DNA of 64,000 bases from a bacterium (GCA_016124195.1 WGOE01000006.1:186001-250000), one strand, 5' to 3'. Numbered from the stretch's first letter, positions 54,669-62,966 are shown. Numbers and translations: made by a program. Notes: generated by a model from the letters alone, not told the origin.

Positions 54669-55463
54669 ATGAGCGGCACGAACGGCAATACCAAACCCAC
54701 CTGGGTGGTCGACAAGGAACGCGCCAAGCGGGCCGAGGCGCGCGAGACGCTCTGGCTCTTCGGCATCCATGCGGTGCGCGATGCGCTTCTCAACCCCAAC
54801 CGCGAGAAATTGCGCCTGGTCCTGACCAAGAACGCCGCCGACCGGCTGGCCGATGCCCTGCCTCACGCCGGCATCGAACCCGAAATTGTCGATCCGCGCA
54901 AATTCTCGGTGCCGATTGCCGAGGATTCGGTGCACCAGGGCGCGGCGATGGAGGTCAAGCCGCTCAACTGGGGAAAGCTCGAAGAGGTTTGCATCTCGGG
55001 CAAGGGCAATCCCTTGGTCGTCTGCCTTGACCGCGTGACCGATCCGCACAATGCCGGGGCCGTGCTGCGCTCGGCCGAGGTCTTCGGTGCGCGCGCGGTG
55101 ATCGCCCCCCGCCACCATTCGGCCCCCGAAACCGGTGCCCTCGCCAAGACCGCCTCGGGCGCCTTGGAGCGCCAGCCCTATCTGCGCGTGACCAACCTGG
55201 CCGATTCGATGCAGTCGCTGCGCGAGATGGGCTATGTGCTGATCGGCCTTGACGGAACCGGCAGCGTGACCCTGGCCGAGGCGCTGTCCACCGCCGGCGG
55301 GCGCGCCATCGCCATCGTGATGGGCGCCGAGGGCCCGGGCCTGCGCGAAAAGACGCGCGAAACCTGCGACGTGATCGCCCGCATCCCCTATGCCGATTCA
55401 TTCGGCTCGCTCAACGTCTCGAATGCGGCGGCGATTGCACTCTATGCGGCCTCGGTGCGCTGA
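54669..55463 (+). CDS. rlmB: TrmH/SpoU-family 23S rRNA 2'-O-methyltransferase (RlmB-like)
   Basis: A 264-residue methyltransferase. The N-terminal RNA-binding domain (ETLWLFGIHAVRDALLNPNR) precedes a SPOUT domain with motif 1 LDRVTDPHNAGAVLRSAEVF, motif 2 IAIVMGAEGPGLREKT and motif 3 IPYADSFGSLNVSNAAAIAL, which form the SAM knot. RlmB methylates G2251 of 23S rRNA. The ATG at 54669 follows GAGGG. Specificity is by family resemblance only. Confidence 0.88.
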   Translation: MSGTNGNTKPTWVVDKERAKRAEARETLWLFGIHAVRDALLNPNREKLRLVLTKNAADRLADALPHAGIEPEIVDPRKFSVPIAEDSVHQGAAMEVKPLNWGKLEEVCISGKGNPLVVCLDRVTDPHNAGAVLRSAEVFGARAVIAPRHHSAPETGALAKTASGALERQPYLRVTNLADSMQSLREMGYVLIGLDGTGSVTLAEALSTAGGRAIAIVMGAEGPGLREKTRETCDVIARIPYADSFGSLNVSNAAAIALYAASVR

Positions 55464-55525
55464 GATTGCGGGCTGAACCGGCGCCGATGGCGCGGAACCG
55501 GCGAAAAACCCGCGGCTGCACAGTC

Positions 55526-55544
55526 TTGTGAAGCTTTTTCACAA
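55526..55544. promoter_or_regulatory. Perfect inverted repeat, possible operator
   Basis: TTGTGAA-GCTTT-TTCACAA is a perfect 7-5-7 inverted repeat in the gap after rlmB. It could be an operator or an RNA hairpin at the start of the structured region that follows. The binding protein is unknown. Confidence 0.4.
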
Positions 55545-55557
55545 CACATCCCCTTTA

Positions 55558-55673
55558 ATGTGCGGTATTGGTTTTTATATCGAAGAAGAGGGTTTGGCCC
55601 GGAACGCCACCTTCAGTTCACTGTCCCTCGTTCCGCACTGGCGCCCGGCCACAGGCTCGGGCGCCTTTTTCTT
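55558..55673 (+). ncRNA. Candidate structured leader or small RNA
   Basis: About 115 bases between rlmB and the CoA-binding gene hold a hairpin CGGAACG/CGTTCCG (55600-55606 with 55629-55635, 22-base loop) followed directly by a strong terminator hairpin. The AT-rich stretch 55554-55580 could hold a promoter. The exact 5' end is unknown. It could be a free sRNA ending at 55673, or a leader that attenuates the next gene. Confidence 0.35.
55640..55673 (+). terminator. Rho-independent terminator 11 bases before the CoA-binding gene
   Basis: GGCGCCCG (55640-55647) pairs with CGGGCGCC (55658-55665), extended by GCC/GGC around an ACA loop with one bulged T; the tail is TTTTTCTT. It ends only 11 bases before the ATG at 55685, so it must act on an upstream transcript or as an attenuator. 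Confidence 0.8.
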
Positions 55674-55684
55674 GGAAGTCGCGC

Positions 55685-56104
55685 ATGGCCGAAGATGATC
55701 TGATCGCAACCATCCTGACCCGCACCAAAATCATAGCCCTGGTCGGCTGGTCGCCCAACCCGGCCCGGCCCAGCCACGGTGTCGCGTCTTATCTGGCGCG
55801 GCGCGGCTACCGGGTCATCCCGGTCAATCCCGGGCAGGCCGGCCAGATCAGCCCCTGGGGCGAGACGGTGCGCGCCCGCCTGTCGGACATCGCCGAGCCG
55901 GTCGACATGGTGGACATCTTCCGCGCCTCCGAGGCCGTCGGCCCCGTGGTGGCCGAGGCGATCAGCCATCTGAGCGGCCCGCGCACGATCTGGATGCAGC
56001 TTGGCGTCGTGAACGAGGCCGCCGCCGAGGCCGCCCGCGCCGCAGGTCTCGACGTGGTGATGAACCGCTGCCCCGCCATAGAAATCCCGCGCCTCGGCCT
56101 CTGA
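55685..56104 (+). CDS. CoA-binding domain protein
   Basis: A 139-residue single-domain protein with a Rossmann-like CoA-binding fold: KIIALVGWSPNPARPSHGVA, YRVIPVNPGQAGQ, VDMVDIFRASEAVGPVVAEA and the C-terminal VVMNRCPAIEIPRL. It matches the YccU-type family of unknown function that occurs in most proteobacteria. The ATG lies 11 bases past a terminator; no good ribosome-binding site beyond GGAAG is seen. Confidence 0.88.
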   Translation: MAEDDLIATILTRTKIIALVGWSPNPARPSHGVASYLARRGYRVIPVNPGQAGQISPWGETVRARLSDIAEPVDMVDIFRASEAVGPVVAEAISHLSGPRTIWMQLGVVNEAAAEAARAAGLDVVMNRCPAIEIPRLGL

Positions 56105-56119
56105 CCCTTTCATCTGTTC

Positions 56120-56159
56120 GGAAATATCCCACGGGGGTGCGGGGGTGTGAACCCACCGC
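56120..56159 (+). repeat. 3'-end hairpin repeat, copy 4
   Basis: GGAAATATCCCACGGGGGT leads into a hairpin (56139-56146 with 56151-56159, one bulged A) with loop GTGA. It follows the CoA-binding gene. Related to the elements at 11061, 15031, 43479 and 60217. Confidence 0.6.
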
Positions 56160-56261
56160 TTACTGGTGCGGGTGCGAAGGCGCGCAATCCAGGCACCCCT
56201 TCCTACTGGCACGCCAGCCCGCTTTGCGCTAGAGGGGCGCTATCCCAAACTGGAGCGAGAG

Positions 56262-56930
56262 ATGAAAGCCGCCGTCGTCACCTTTCCCGGGTCCAACTGC
56301 GACCGCGATCTGGCCGTGGCCTTCGAGGCGGCAGGCTTTCAGGTGGCGCGGGTCTGGCACAAGGATACCGAATTGCCGGCGGGCACCGATGTGGTCGGGC
56401 TGCCGGGCGGGTTCTCGTTCGGCGACTACCTGCGCTGCGGCGCGATTGCCGCGCAATCGCCGATCGCCGCGGCCGTCATGGCCCATGCCGCGCGCGGCGG
56501 TTTTGTGCTGGGCATCTGCAACGGCTTTCAGGTCCTGACCGAAATGCGCCTCTTGCCCGGGGCGCTGATGCGCAATGCCGGGCTCAAGTTCATCTGCCGC
56601 AGCGTGGCGCTGCGGGTTGCGACCACCCAGTCGGCCTTCACCGCCAGCTATGGCCGCGGTCAGGAGCTTTCGGTCCCGATCGCCCATCACGACGGCAACT
56701 ACACGATCGACAATGAAGGCCTGAAGGCCTTGCAGGATCAGGATCGTATCGCCTTTACCTATCTCGACAATCCCAACGGCGCCACGGCGGATATCGCGGG
56801 CGTCCTGTCGGCCAACCGGCGCGTTCTGGGCATGATGCCCCATCCCGAACGCGCGATCGAGGCCGATCAGGGTGGCACCGATGGCCGTGGCCTCTTTGCC
56901 AGCCTGATGGGCGGGATGGCGCTGGCCTGA
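56262..56930 (+). CDS. purQ: Phosphoribosylformylglycinamidine synthase subunit PurQ
   Basis: A 222-residue class I glutamine amidotransferase. It begins [20 protein letters not shown], with the catalytic Cys in [11 protein letters not shown] (about 86) and His/Glu in [11 protein letters not shown] (about 195-197). It supplies ammonia to PurL in purine synthesis. PurS and PurL are not adjacent: the upstream gene is the CoA-binding protein and downstream lies a two-component pair. A GCGAGAG ribosome-binding site precedes the ATG at 56262. Confidence 0.93.
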   Translation: MKAAVVTFPGSNCDRDLAVAFEAAGFQVARVWHKDTELPAGTDVVGLPGGFSFGDYLRCGAIAAQSPIAAAVMAHAARGGFVLGICNGFQVLTEMRLLPGALMRNAGLKFICRSVALRVATTQSAFTASYGRGQELSVPIAHHDGNYTIDNEGLKALQDQDRIAFTYLDNPNGATADIAGVLSANRRVLGMMPHPERAIEADQGGTDGRGLFASLMGGMALA

Positions 56931-56986
56931 CAAGGGCCCGCCCGGCTTGGCTTGAGGTGGCCCGGACCGGGGCCTAGATTTGGCGC

Positions 56987-58786
56987 ATGTCGGACAAGCC
57001 CGCCACCTCGCACCGTTCAGAGCGCTTCCTGCGCACCTCGATCTGGGTCAAACTGGTCGTGGCGGTGCTGATCGTGCTGGCGGTGGGCATGGTGCTGATC
57101 ACCAACCGCTGGCTGACCGAACGCTTCACCGAAACCACGCGCAACAAGGCCGAACTGCGACTGGCGCTTTACTCCGGCAACGTGGTTTCAGAATTGCAGC
57201 GCACCTCGGTCGTGCCCCTCCTGCTGTCGCGCGACCCGGCGATTTCCGAGGCGCTGATCAAGGGGGACTATTCGCAGACCACGCAGCGCCTGGTTCAGGT
57301 GCAGGCCGATATCGGCGTGGCCTCGATCCTGCTCTTGGACACTTCCGGCCGTACGGTCGGATCGACCAACCGCAATCTTCTGGGCACCAACTACCGCAAT
57401 GCCGACTTCTACGTGGCGGCGGTGCGCTCGAAGGACACGGTCTTTTCGGTCGCCTCGCGCGATTCGGGCGGGTTTGAATTCACCTACAGCCAGGAGGTCT
57501 TTGCCGAAGGCAAGCCTATGGGCGTGATCGTCGTGGCCGTGGATCTGATGAAGTTCGAACGGGCCTGGGCTGCCCTGCAGGACGTGGTCCTGGTCACCGA
57601 TTCGGAAGGCAAGGTGATCCTGTCGACCGAACCGCGCTGGCGCGGCCTGCCGCTCGACAAGGCGATTGCCGCGCCCGACCTGCCTTCGGCGCTGGATGTC
57701 GCGCTGAACCGGGCCTTTTCGGTCACCTATGACCTGACGCAGAACCACCCCGACGCCTATGTGCGCGGCGTCGCCGTGCTGCGCACCGATGCCCGGATGA
57801 CGTTTCGCGGCTGGCACATGGCCAGCTTCACCGCCTATGATTCGGTGCGAGAACGGGTCAACGGCATTCTCGCACTCGAGATCATGGGCTTTGCCATTCT
57901 CGCGGCCCTGATCTTCTACCTGCTGTCGCGCAAGGCCTGGTCTCAGACACTCAGCTTCCGCCGCGAATCCCTGGAACTGCGCCAGTTGAACGCCCGCCTG
58001 CAACGCGAGATCGCCGAGCGAGAAAAGGTGCAGAAGAACCTTGCCGTGGCCGAACAGACGCTGGCGCAAAGCTCCAAGCTTGCGGCGCTGGGCGAGATGT
58101 CGGCCGCGGTCAGCCACGAGCTGAACCAGCCCTTGGCCGCGATGAAGACCTATCTGGCCGGTGCGCGGCTCTTGTTGCAAAGGAAGCGCACCGAAGAGGC
58201 CCTGTCCTCGTTCCAGCGCATCGACGATCTGATCGACCGGATGGGGGCCATCACGCGGCAGTTGAAATCCTATGCCCGCAAGGGCGGCGATGCCTTCGAG
58301 CCGGTCGACCTGCGGGTCTGCCTGTCCTCGGCGCTGGCGATGATGGAGCCGCAGCTGAAGCAGCGGGTGGTCAAGATCACCCGGTCGATCCCGCGTCAGG
58401 CGGTCAATGTGATGGCCGACCGGCTTCGTCTCGAACAGGTGATCATCAACCTCTTGCGCAATGCGCTCGACGCGACCAAAGACACGAAGGAACCGCAGAT
58501 CGACCTCGTGTTGACGGCGGACAGTGCGGCGCGGCTGTCGGTCCGCGACAATGGGCATGGCATTTCCGATCTGGTGAGCCTGTTTGAACCTTTCTACACC
58601 ACCAAGAAAGCCGGAGAGGGCGTGGGGCTCGGGCTGGCGATCAGCTCTGGCATCGTGACCGATTTCGGCGGTCGGTTGACCGCGCGCAACGCCGATCAGG
58701 GCGGCGCGGTATTTGAAATGCAGCTTCCGATCCTCGGCCCCGAAGCGGGCGAGGGTCGGGGGACAGACGTAAAAGCAGCGGAATGA
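56987..58786 (+). CDS. Periplasmic-sensing histidine kinase (DctB-like)
   Basis: A 599-residue kinase. Two membrane helices (about 20-40 and 295-314) bracket a 250-residue periplasmic double-PAS sensor (LLLDTSGRTVGSTNRNLLGT; SVASRDSGGFEFTYSQ). The cytoplasmic part has a coiled coil, His377 in SAAVSHELNQPLAAMK, the N box NLLRNALDATKD, and G boxes DNGHGISD and GEGVGLGLAIS. This is the DctB architecture, which senses C4-dicarboxylates in rhizobia. No dctA or dctPQM transporter is adjacent, so the ligand is unproven. The regulator follows seven bases later. Confidence 0.86.
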   Translation: MSDKPATSHRSERFLRTSIWVKLVVAVLIVLAVGMVLITNRWLTERFTETTRNKAELRLALYSGNVVSELQRTSVVPLLLSRDPAISEALIKGDYSQTTQRLVQVQADIGVASILLLDTSGRTVGSTNRNLLGTNYRNADFYVAAVRSKDTVFSVASRDSGGFEFTYSQEVFAEGKPMGVIVVAVDLMKFERAWAALQDVVLVTDSEGKVILSTEPRWRGLPLDKAIAAPDLPSALDVALNRAFSVTYDLTQNHPDAYVRGVAVLRTDARMTFRGWHMASFTAYDSVRERVNGILALEIMGFAILAALIFYLLSRKAWSQTLSFRRESLELRQLNARLQREIAEREKVQKNLAVAEQTLAQSSKLAALGEMSAAVSHELNQPLAAMKTYLAGARLLLQRKRTEEALSSFQRIDDLIDRMGAITRQLKSYARKGGDAFEPVDLRVCLSSALAMMEPQLKQRVVKITRSIPRQAVNVMADRLRLEQVIINLLRNALDATKDTKEPQIDLVLTADSAARLSVRDNGHGISDLVSLFEPFYTTKKAGEGVGLGLAISSGIVTDFGGRLTARNADQGGAVFEMQLPILGPEAGEGRGTDVKAAE

Positions 58787-58793
58787 GGACTTG

Positions 58794-60122
58794 ATGGCGC
58801 GGGCAATGAAAGTGGCGATCGTCGATGACGAAGCCGATATGCGGCAATCCATCAGCCAATGGCTGGCCTTGTCGGGGTTCGACACCGAAACCTTCCCCTC
58901 GGCGGAAGAGGCGCTGAAGTCGATCGGACCGGAGTTCCCCGGCGTGATCGTTTCAGACATCAAGATGCCGGGCATGGATGGCATGGCCTTCCTGAAACGG
59001 CTGATGGGGATGGACAGCGGCTTGCCGGTGATCCTGATCACCGGGCACGGCGATGTGCCGATGGCGGTGGAGGCGATGCGGGTCGGAGCCTATGACTTCC
59101 TTGAAAAGCCCTTCAACCCCGACCGGATGACCGAACTGGCCAAGCGGGCGACGCAGGCCCGCCGCATGACGCTCGACAACCGGGCGCTGCGCAAGGAATT
59201 GTCGGACGGCTCGGTCCTGATGAAGAAGCTGATCGGCACCTCGCCCGTGATGGAACGGCTGCGCGAGGATATCCTCGATCTGGGCCAGGCCGACGCGCAT
59301 GTGCTGATTGACGGAGAAACCGGTACCGGCAAGACGCTGGTTGCCCATGCGCTGCATGCGGTCGGGCCGCGGGCCGGGCGCAAGTTCGTCACGATCTCTT
59401 GCGCCGCCTGGTCCGAGGATCAGCTGGCCGCGCGGCTTTTCGGGCCGGCCGAGGATGGCACGATCCCCCTCATCGAAGAGGCGCGGGGCGGCACGATCTG
59501 CCTTGAGGATATCGAGGCGCTGAGCGGGGCCCTGCAGGCCCGCCTTCTGGCCACGATCAACGAACAGGGCATACCGCCCGAAACCCGGATCATCGCGATC
59601 TGCAATCGCCATGCGCCGGACAAGACGCTGGAGGACACGCTGCGCCCCGATCTTTACTATCGGCTTGGGGCCATGACGATCGTTCTGCCGCCCCTGCGCG
59701 CCCGGGGTGAGGATATCCTGACGCTGTTCAACCGCCTCACCGAGCAATTCTCTGAGGAATATGGCTGCGAGGCGCCGCAGGTGACGGCGCAAGAGGCCGC
59801 GCAACTGCTGCAGGCGCCCTGGCCGGGCAATGTGCGGCAGCTCGTCAACATCGCCGAACGCGCCGTCTTGCAGAACCGGCGCGGGTCGGGGTCGATCGCC
59901 TCGCTGCTGATGGCCGACAACGAGGCGGCCGGGCCGGCGCTGACCACCGAGGGCAAGCCCTTGAAGGACTATGTCGAAGCCTTCGAACGCATGCTGATCG
60001 ACAATACGATGCGGCGCCACAAGGGGTCTATCGTGGCGGTGATGGAAGAGTTGTGCCTGCCGCGCCGCACGCTGAACGAGAAGATGGCGAAGTACGGGTT
60101 GCAGCGGCAGGATTACGTCTGA
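58794..60122 (+). CDS. DctD/NtrC-family response regulator lacking the GAFTGA motif
   Basis: A 442-residue regulator: receiver with Asp55 (VSDIKMPGMDG), AAA+ domain with Walker A GETGTGKT (174-181), Walker-B region TICLEDIEAL, arginine region RPDLYYRL, and a C-terminal Fis-type helix-turn-helix. The segment that should hold the sigma-54-contacting GAFTGA loop is replaced by a shorter LFGPAEDGTIPLIEEA (215-230), so sigma-54 activation is unlikely. Loss of GAFTGA is known from Rhodobacter NtrC, which works with sigma-70. ATG at 58794 chosen after GAGGA; 58806 is an alternative. Confidence 0.87.
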   Translation: MARAMKVAIVDDEADMRQSISQWLALSGFDTETFPSAEEALKSIGPEFPGVIVSDIKMPGMDGMAFLKRLMGMDSGLPVILITGHGDVPMAVEAMRVGAYDFLEKPFNPDRMTELAKRATQARRMTLDNRALRKELSDGSVLMKKLIGTSPVMERLREDILDLGQADAHVLIDGETGTGKTLVAHALHAVGPRAGRKFVTISCAAWSEDQLAARLFGPAEDGTIPLIEEARGGTICLEDIEALSGALQARLLATINEQGIPPETRIIAICNRHAPDKTLEDTLRPDLYYRLGAMTIVLPPLRARGEDILTLFNRLTEQFSEEYGCEAPQVTAQEAAQLLQAPWPGNVRQLVNIAERAVLQNRRGSGSIASLLMADNEAAGPALTTEGKPLKDYVEAFERMLIDNTMRRHKGSIVAVMEELCLPRRTLNEKMAKYGLQRQDYV

Positions 60123-60216
60123 GACGCCGCCGCATTCCGTCGCTCCCACCCACCCACCCCGCTGCGGAATGCGGCTTGGCGCCTTCGTGGGCTGCAGCTT
60201 TTCGTTCATCCAGGTC

Positions 60217-60258
60217 CAAATACCTCCACGGGGGGCAGGGGGTGTGAAACCCCCTGCC
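60217..60258 (+). repeat. 3'-end hairpin repeat, copy 5
   Basis: CAAATACCTCCACGGGG leads into a perfect 10-base-pair hairpin (60234-60243 with 60249-60258) whose loop is GTGAA, the same loop as copy 1. It lies between the convergent regulator and P450 genes. Confidence 0.62.
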
Positions 60259-60282
60259 GTGATGCAACAGGCCAAGGCCGGC

Positions 60283-61641
60283 CTATCGGCGGTTCAGCCT
60301 GAGCCAGATCCCGGCCTCTGACCGCACTGTCAGATGGGCGACCGGCAGCGGGATGCGGCCTTCGACCGGCTCGAAGCGGAAAGCGCGCAGCAGCATGGCC
60401 AGAAGCAGCGGACCTTCGACCATGGCAAAGCCCGCGCCGGGACAGACCCGGGGACCCGCGGAAAACGGCAGATAGGCCTCGCGGGCGCAGGCGCGGTTTT
60501 CCTCGCGCGACCAGCGGTCGGGGTCGAAGGCGTCGGGATCGGGCCAGATCCGGTCATGACGGTGCAGGTGCCAGGGCGACAGCACGACCTGCGCGCCGGG
60601 CGCTACCTTACGGCCGCGAAACTCCTCGGGGCACAGGTTTTCGCGCACCATCATCGGCACGGCGGGGTAAAGCCGCAGCGTTTCGCGAAAGACGTCGCGG
60701 GTGAATTTCAGGCGGGCAAGTGCGGCAAAATCGGCCGCCTCGGGCAGGGTTGCGGCCTCTGCCGCGACACGGGCCTGCGCCTCGGGATGGGTGGCCAGCA
60801 GATAAAGCGCCCAGGCCAGCGCCGAGGCCGAGGTTTCATGCCCGGCCAGAAAGAAGATCGCCACCTGATCGACCATCTCTGCCGTGGCAAAGCGCGCGCC
60901 GGTCAGCGGGTCGGCGGTGGTCATGATCTTGGTGGCAAGGTCGTCGGGCGCGCGGCCCGTGGCAATCTCGGCCGCGCGCGCCTCGGTCAGCTGGGTGATG
61001 AGCCGGCGGATCGCCCGGGCCGAGCGCTTGGTGGCGGCGCGGTGAAAGCGGGGAAACCAGCGCGGCAGCGGCAGGAAGGCCGCGAGGTTCAGGATCGGCT
61101 GGCTGCGTTGATAGGCCTTGAATTCGGTGAAGGTGGCCGCGGCGATCTGGTGTTCGATCGGGATCGAGAACAGCGTGCGAAAGATCACATCGGCCGCGGC
61201 GTGACTGGTCTGCTCTTCGATCTCTGTCACGCCGTCACCCAGACGCGCCACAGCCGCCGCGCCGGCCGCCCAGATCGAAGGCAGCGTGTCGCGCAGCCGG
61301 CCGCCTTCGAAAGCGGGGTCGATGATGCGGCGCTGGCGCTTCCAGACCTCGCCATTGGTTACGAAGACCGACTGGCCCAGCAAGGGGCGCAGGCCCTCGG
61401 CCACCCGCATCGATTTGGGAAAGTCGGCCGGGCGCTCGGACAGCACGCGGGCGATCAGGGCGGGGTCGTTGACCAGATAACTGCGAAAGAACGGCGTGCG
61501 GAATTCGGCCATCCAGGCGTGGTAAAGTCGGGCAGGCTGGGCGGACAGGATATCGGCCCGGAACAGCCGCAGATAGCGCCAGAGCGAGACGCGTTCGGCC
61601 CGGCTCGGCGGTTTCGGCGGCAATGTCACGTTGAACGCCAA
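60283..61641 (-). CDS. Cytochrome P450
   Basis: A 452-residue P450. The I-helix oxygen-binding motif is FFLAGHETSASALAWAL (about 275), the ExxR is in FRETLRLYPAVP (about 330) and the heme loop FSAGPRVCPGAGFA carries Cys400. No membrane anchor is seen, so it should be soluble. Substrate is unknown. Its first 16 bases overlap the end of the upstream membrane hydrolase gene, which suggests a joint task. No reductase is adjacent; a [2Fe-2S] ferredoxin is encoded at 10.7 kb. Confidence 0.92.
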   Translation of the reverse strand: MAFNVTLPPKPPSRAERVSLWRYLRLFRADILSAQPARLYHAWMAEFRTPFFRSYLVNDPALIARVLSERPADFPKSMRVAEGLRPLLGQSVFVTNGEVWKRQRRIIDPAFEGGRLRDTLPSIWAAGAAAVARLGDGVTEIEEQTSHAAADVIFRTLFSIPIEHQIAAATFTEFKAYQRSQPILNLAAFLPLPRWFPRFHRAATKRSARAIRRLITQLTEARAAEIATGRAPDDLATKIMTTADPLTGARFATAEMVDQVAIFFLAGHETSASALAWALYLLATHPEAQARVAAEAATLPEAADFAALARLKFTRDVFRETLRLYPAVPMMVRENLCPEEFRGRKVAPGAQVVLSPWHLHRHDRIWPDPDAFDPDRWSREENRACAREAYLPFSAGPRVCPGAGFAMVEGPLLLAMLLRAFRFEPVEGRIPLPVAHLTVRSEAGIWLRLNRR

Positions 61642-62843
61642 GGCGAAAGCGGCGTCTCGATCCGCGATTTCGAAGGCGCGCGGTTCTGGTAGCGCTCGGC
61701 GAGCGTCAGGGGCCCGGCGGTGATCTGAAAGTAATCGTAGTCTCCCGGGCGGTCAAAGGCGCAGAGGTACTGGAAATGCAGGCGGAAAAACCGCCAGCGC
61801 AGCTCTTTCCAACGCTCTGGCGACAGGGTCTGGGTGAAGGCCGCCGAGACGACCAGCGGCCAGCGCTTGTCCGGCGGGGCCACGCCCGTCACGGCGACCG
61901 GGTCGCAGAGCGCAAAGGCGCAGCCGTCGCCGGGTGCCGTGACATCGACCCAGGTCAGTTCGGGCCGCGCGCTGAGATAGGCCAGATCAGCCCTCAGACG
62001 CCGCGCCCCGGGCAGGAAAGAGACCATCGGCACGACCTGACCGAGCGTCAGCAGCGACAGGGCAGGGCCGCCCCCGGGCAGGCCCGCGCGGATCAGGTCT
62101 GCCAGAATCGAGACCGCCAGATGTGCGCCAGAGGAATGGCCCACGATCAGAACCTCGTCACATTCGGCCAGCGCCGCGCGGATACGGGCGGCGAAGGCGG
62201 CCATCCGCGCTTCAAGCTCGGGCGGATTGGCGCCTTTGCTTTGGGCGGAATAGGCATAATCGTGCATCAGATAATAGGCGAAAAGCCGGTTGTCGTGACG
62301 CCGGAACCCCCGCAAGATCAAACGGATGACCGCAAGGCCCGCCAGGATCCCGAGGGCCGGGTGAAACAGGCTGCCCAGCCGGTAGAGGCCGAAGCCGACG
62401 AGCAGCGCCAGGGCGAGCTGCACCAGCAACAGGCCGATCGGATAAAGCGCCGCAATCATGGGCCCCTTGCGCAACCGCATCAGCCGGAACAGGGCGCCCG
62501 AGCCGATATAGGCCCAGGCCGTGCGGATCAGTTGCAGATAGGTGGCCGGAATCCCCGTAGCCATCGAGGCGCGCACGATGTCGGACCAGACCAGAACCTC
62601 GACCTCGGCGACGGTCTTGCGGCACATATCGGTCTCGACACGCCAACCATAGGGGCCGCCGCCCCTGCGCGGCATAAGGCGCAGGTCATAGCCGGTGATG
62701 CGGGCCTGATCCGCGCCCTCCTTGCGGTAAAGCTCGCGGTAACGGCGTGGATGAATCGGGTCATAGCCGGGAATATAAAAAACCTTGCGGCGAAACGCGC
62801 TGTTCGCCGTCAGGGTCATCTGGGGATCGGGAGCCTGTTCCAT
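61626..62843 (-). CDS. Membrane-embedded alpha/beta hydrolase-like protein
   Basis: A 405-residue protein of no named family known to me. The first strand KVFYIPGYDPIHPRRYRELY and the nucleophile elbow VLIVGHSSGAHLAVSIL (Ser237) give an alpha/beta hydrolase. Between them two hydrophobic helices (about 129-153 and 158-178) form a membrane hairpin, an unusual insertion. A conserved-looking HDYAYSAQ and a C-terminal FRLHFQYLCAFDRPGDYDYF follow. It precedes and overlaps the P450 gene. Two inverted hairpins lie 60-110 bases upstream of its start. Confidence 0.65.
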   Translation of the reverse strand: MEQAPDPQMTLTANSAFRRKVFYIPGYDPIHPRRYRELYRKEGADQARITGYDLRLMPRRGGGPYGWRVETDMCRKTVAEVEVLVWSDIVRASMATGIPATYLQLIRTAWAYIGSGALFRLMRLRKGPMIAALYPIGLLLVQLALALLVGFGLYRLGSLFHPALGILAGLAVIRLILRGFRRHDNRLFAYYLMHDYAYSAQSKGANPPELEARMAAFAARIRAALAECDEVLIVGHSSGAHLAVSILADLIRAGLPGGGPALSLLTLGQVVPMVSFLPGARRLRADLAYLSARPELTWVDVTAPGDGCAFALCDPVAVTGVAPPDKRWPLVVSAAFTQTLSPERWKELRWRFFRLHFQYLCAFDRPGDYDYFQITAGPLTLAERYQNRAPSKSRIETPLSPWRST

Positions 62844-62904
62844 CTGTGCCTCCCGCGCATTCTGCGCAGGAAATGCGGCAAGGGAAAGACTATCCTTGGG
62901 CCGC

Positions 62905-62956
62905 GATTTTTCTGCGAAAAATCAGGGATCCGCCTGGGATTATTCGCAGAATAATC
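62905..62956. repeat. Pair of inverted AT-rich hairpins
   Basis: Hairpin 1 is GATTTTTC-TGC-GAAAAATC (62905-62923) and hairpin 2 is GATTATTC-GCA-GAATAATC (62938-62956). Each is a perfect 8-base-pair palindrome. They are inverted copies of each other that differ only at one symmetric base pair. They sit ten bases past the ccdA stop and upstream of the hydrolase-P450 unit. Confidence 0.7.
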
Positions 62957-62966
62957 GTGGCACCGG

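Noticed and set aside
55558-55698. A 46-codon frame beginning MCGIGFYIEEEG, like the MCGI start of class II glutamine amidotransferases
   Set aside because: No ribosome-binding site, only the first four residues match, the frame runs through the terminator hairpin and into the CoA-binding gene. Likely chance.
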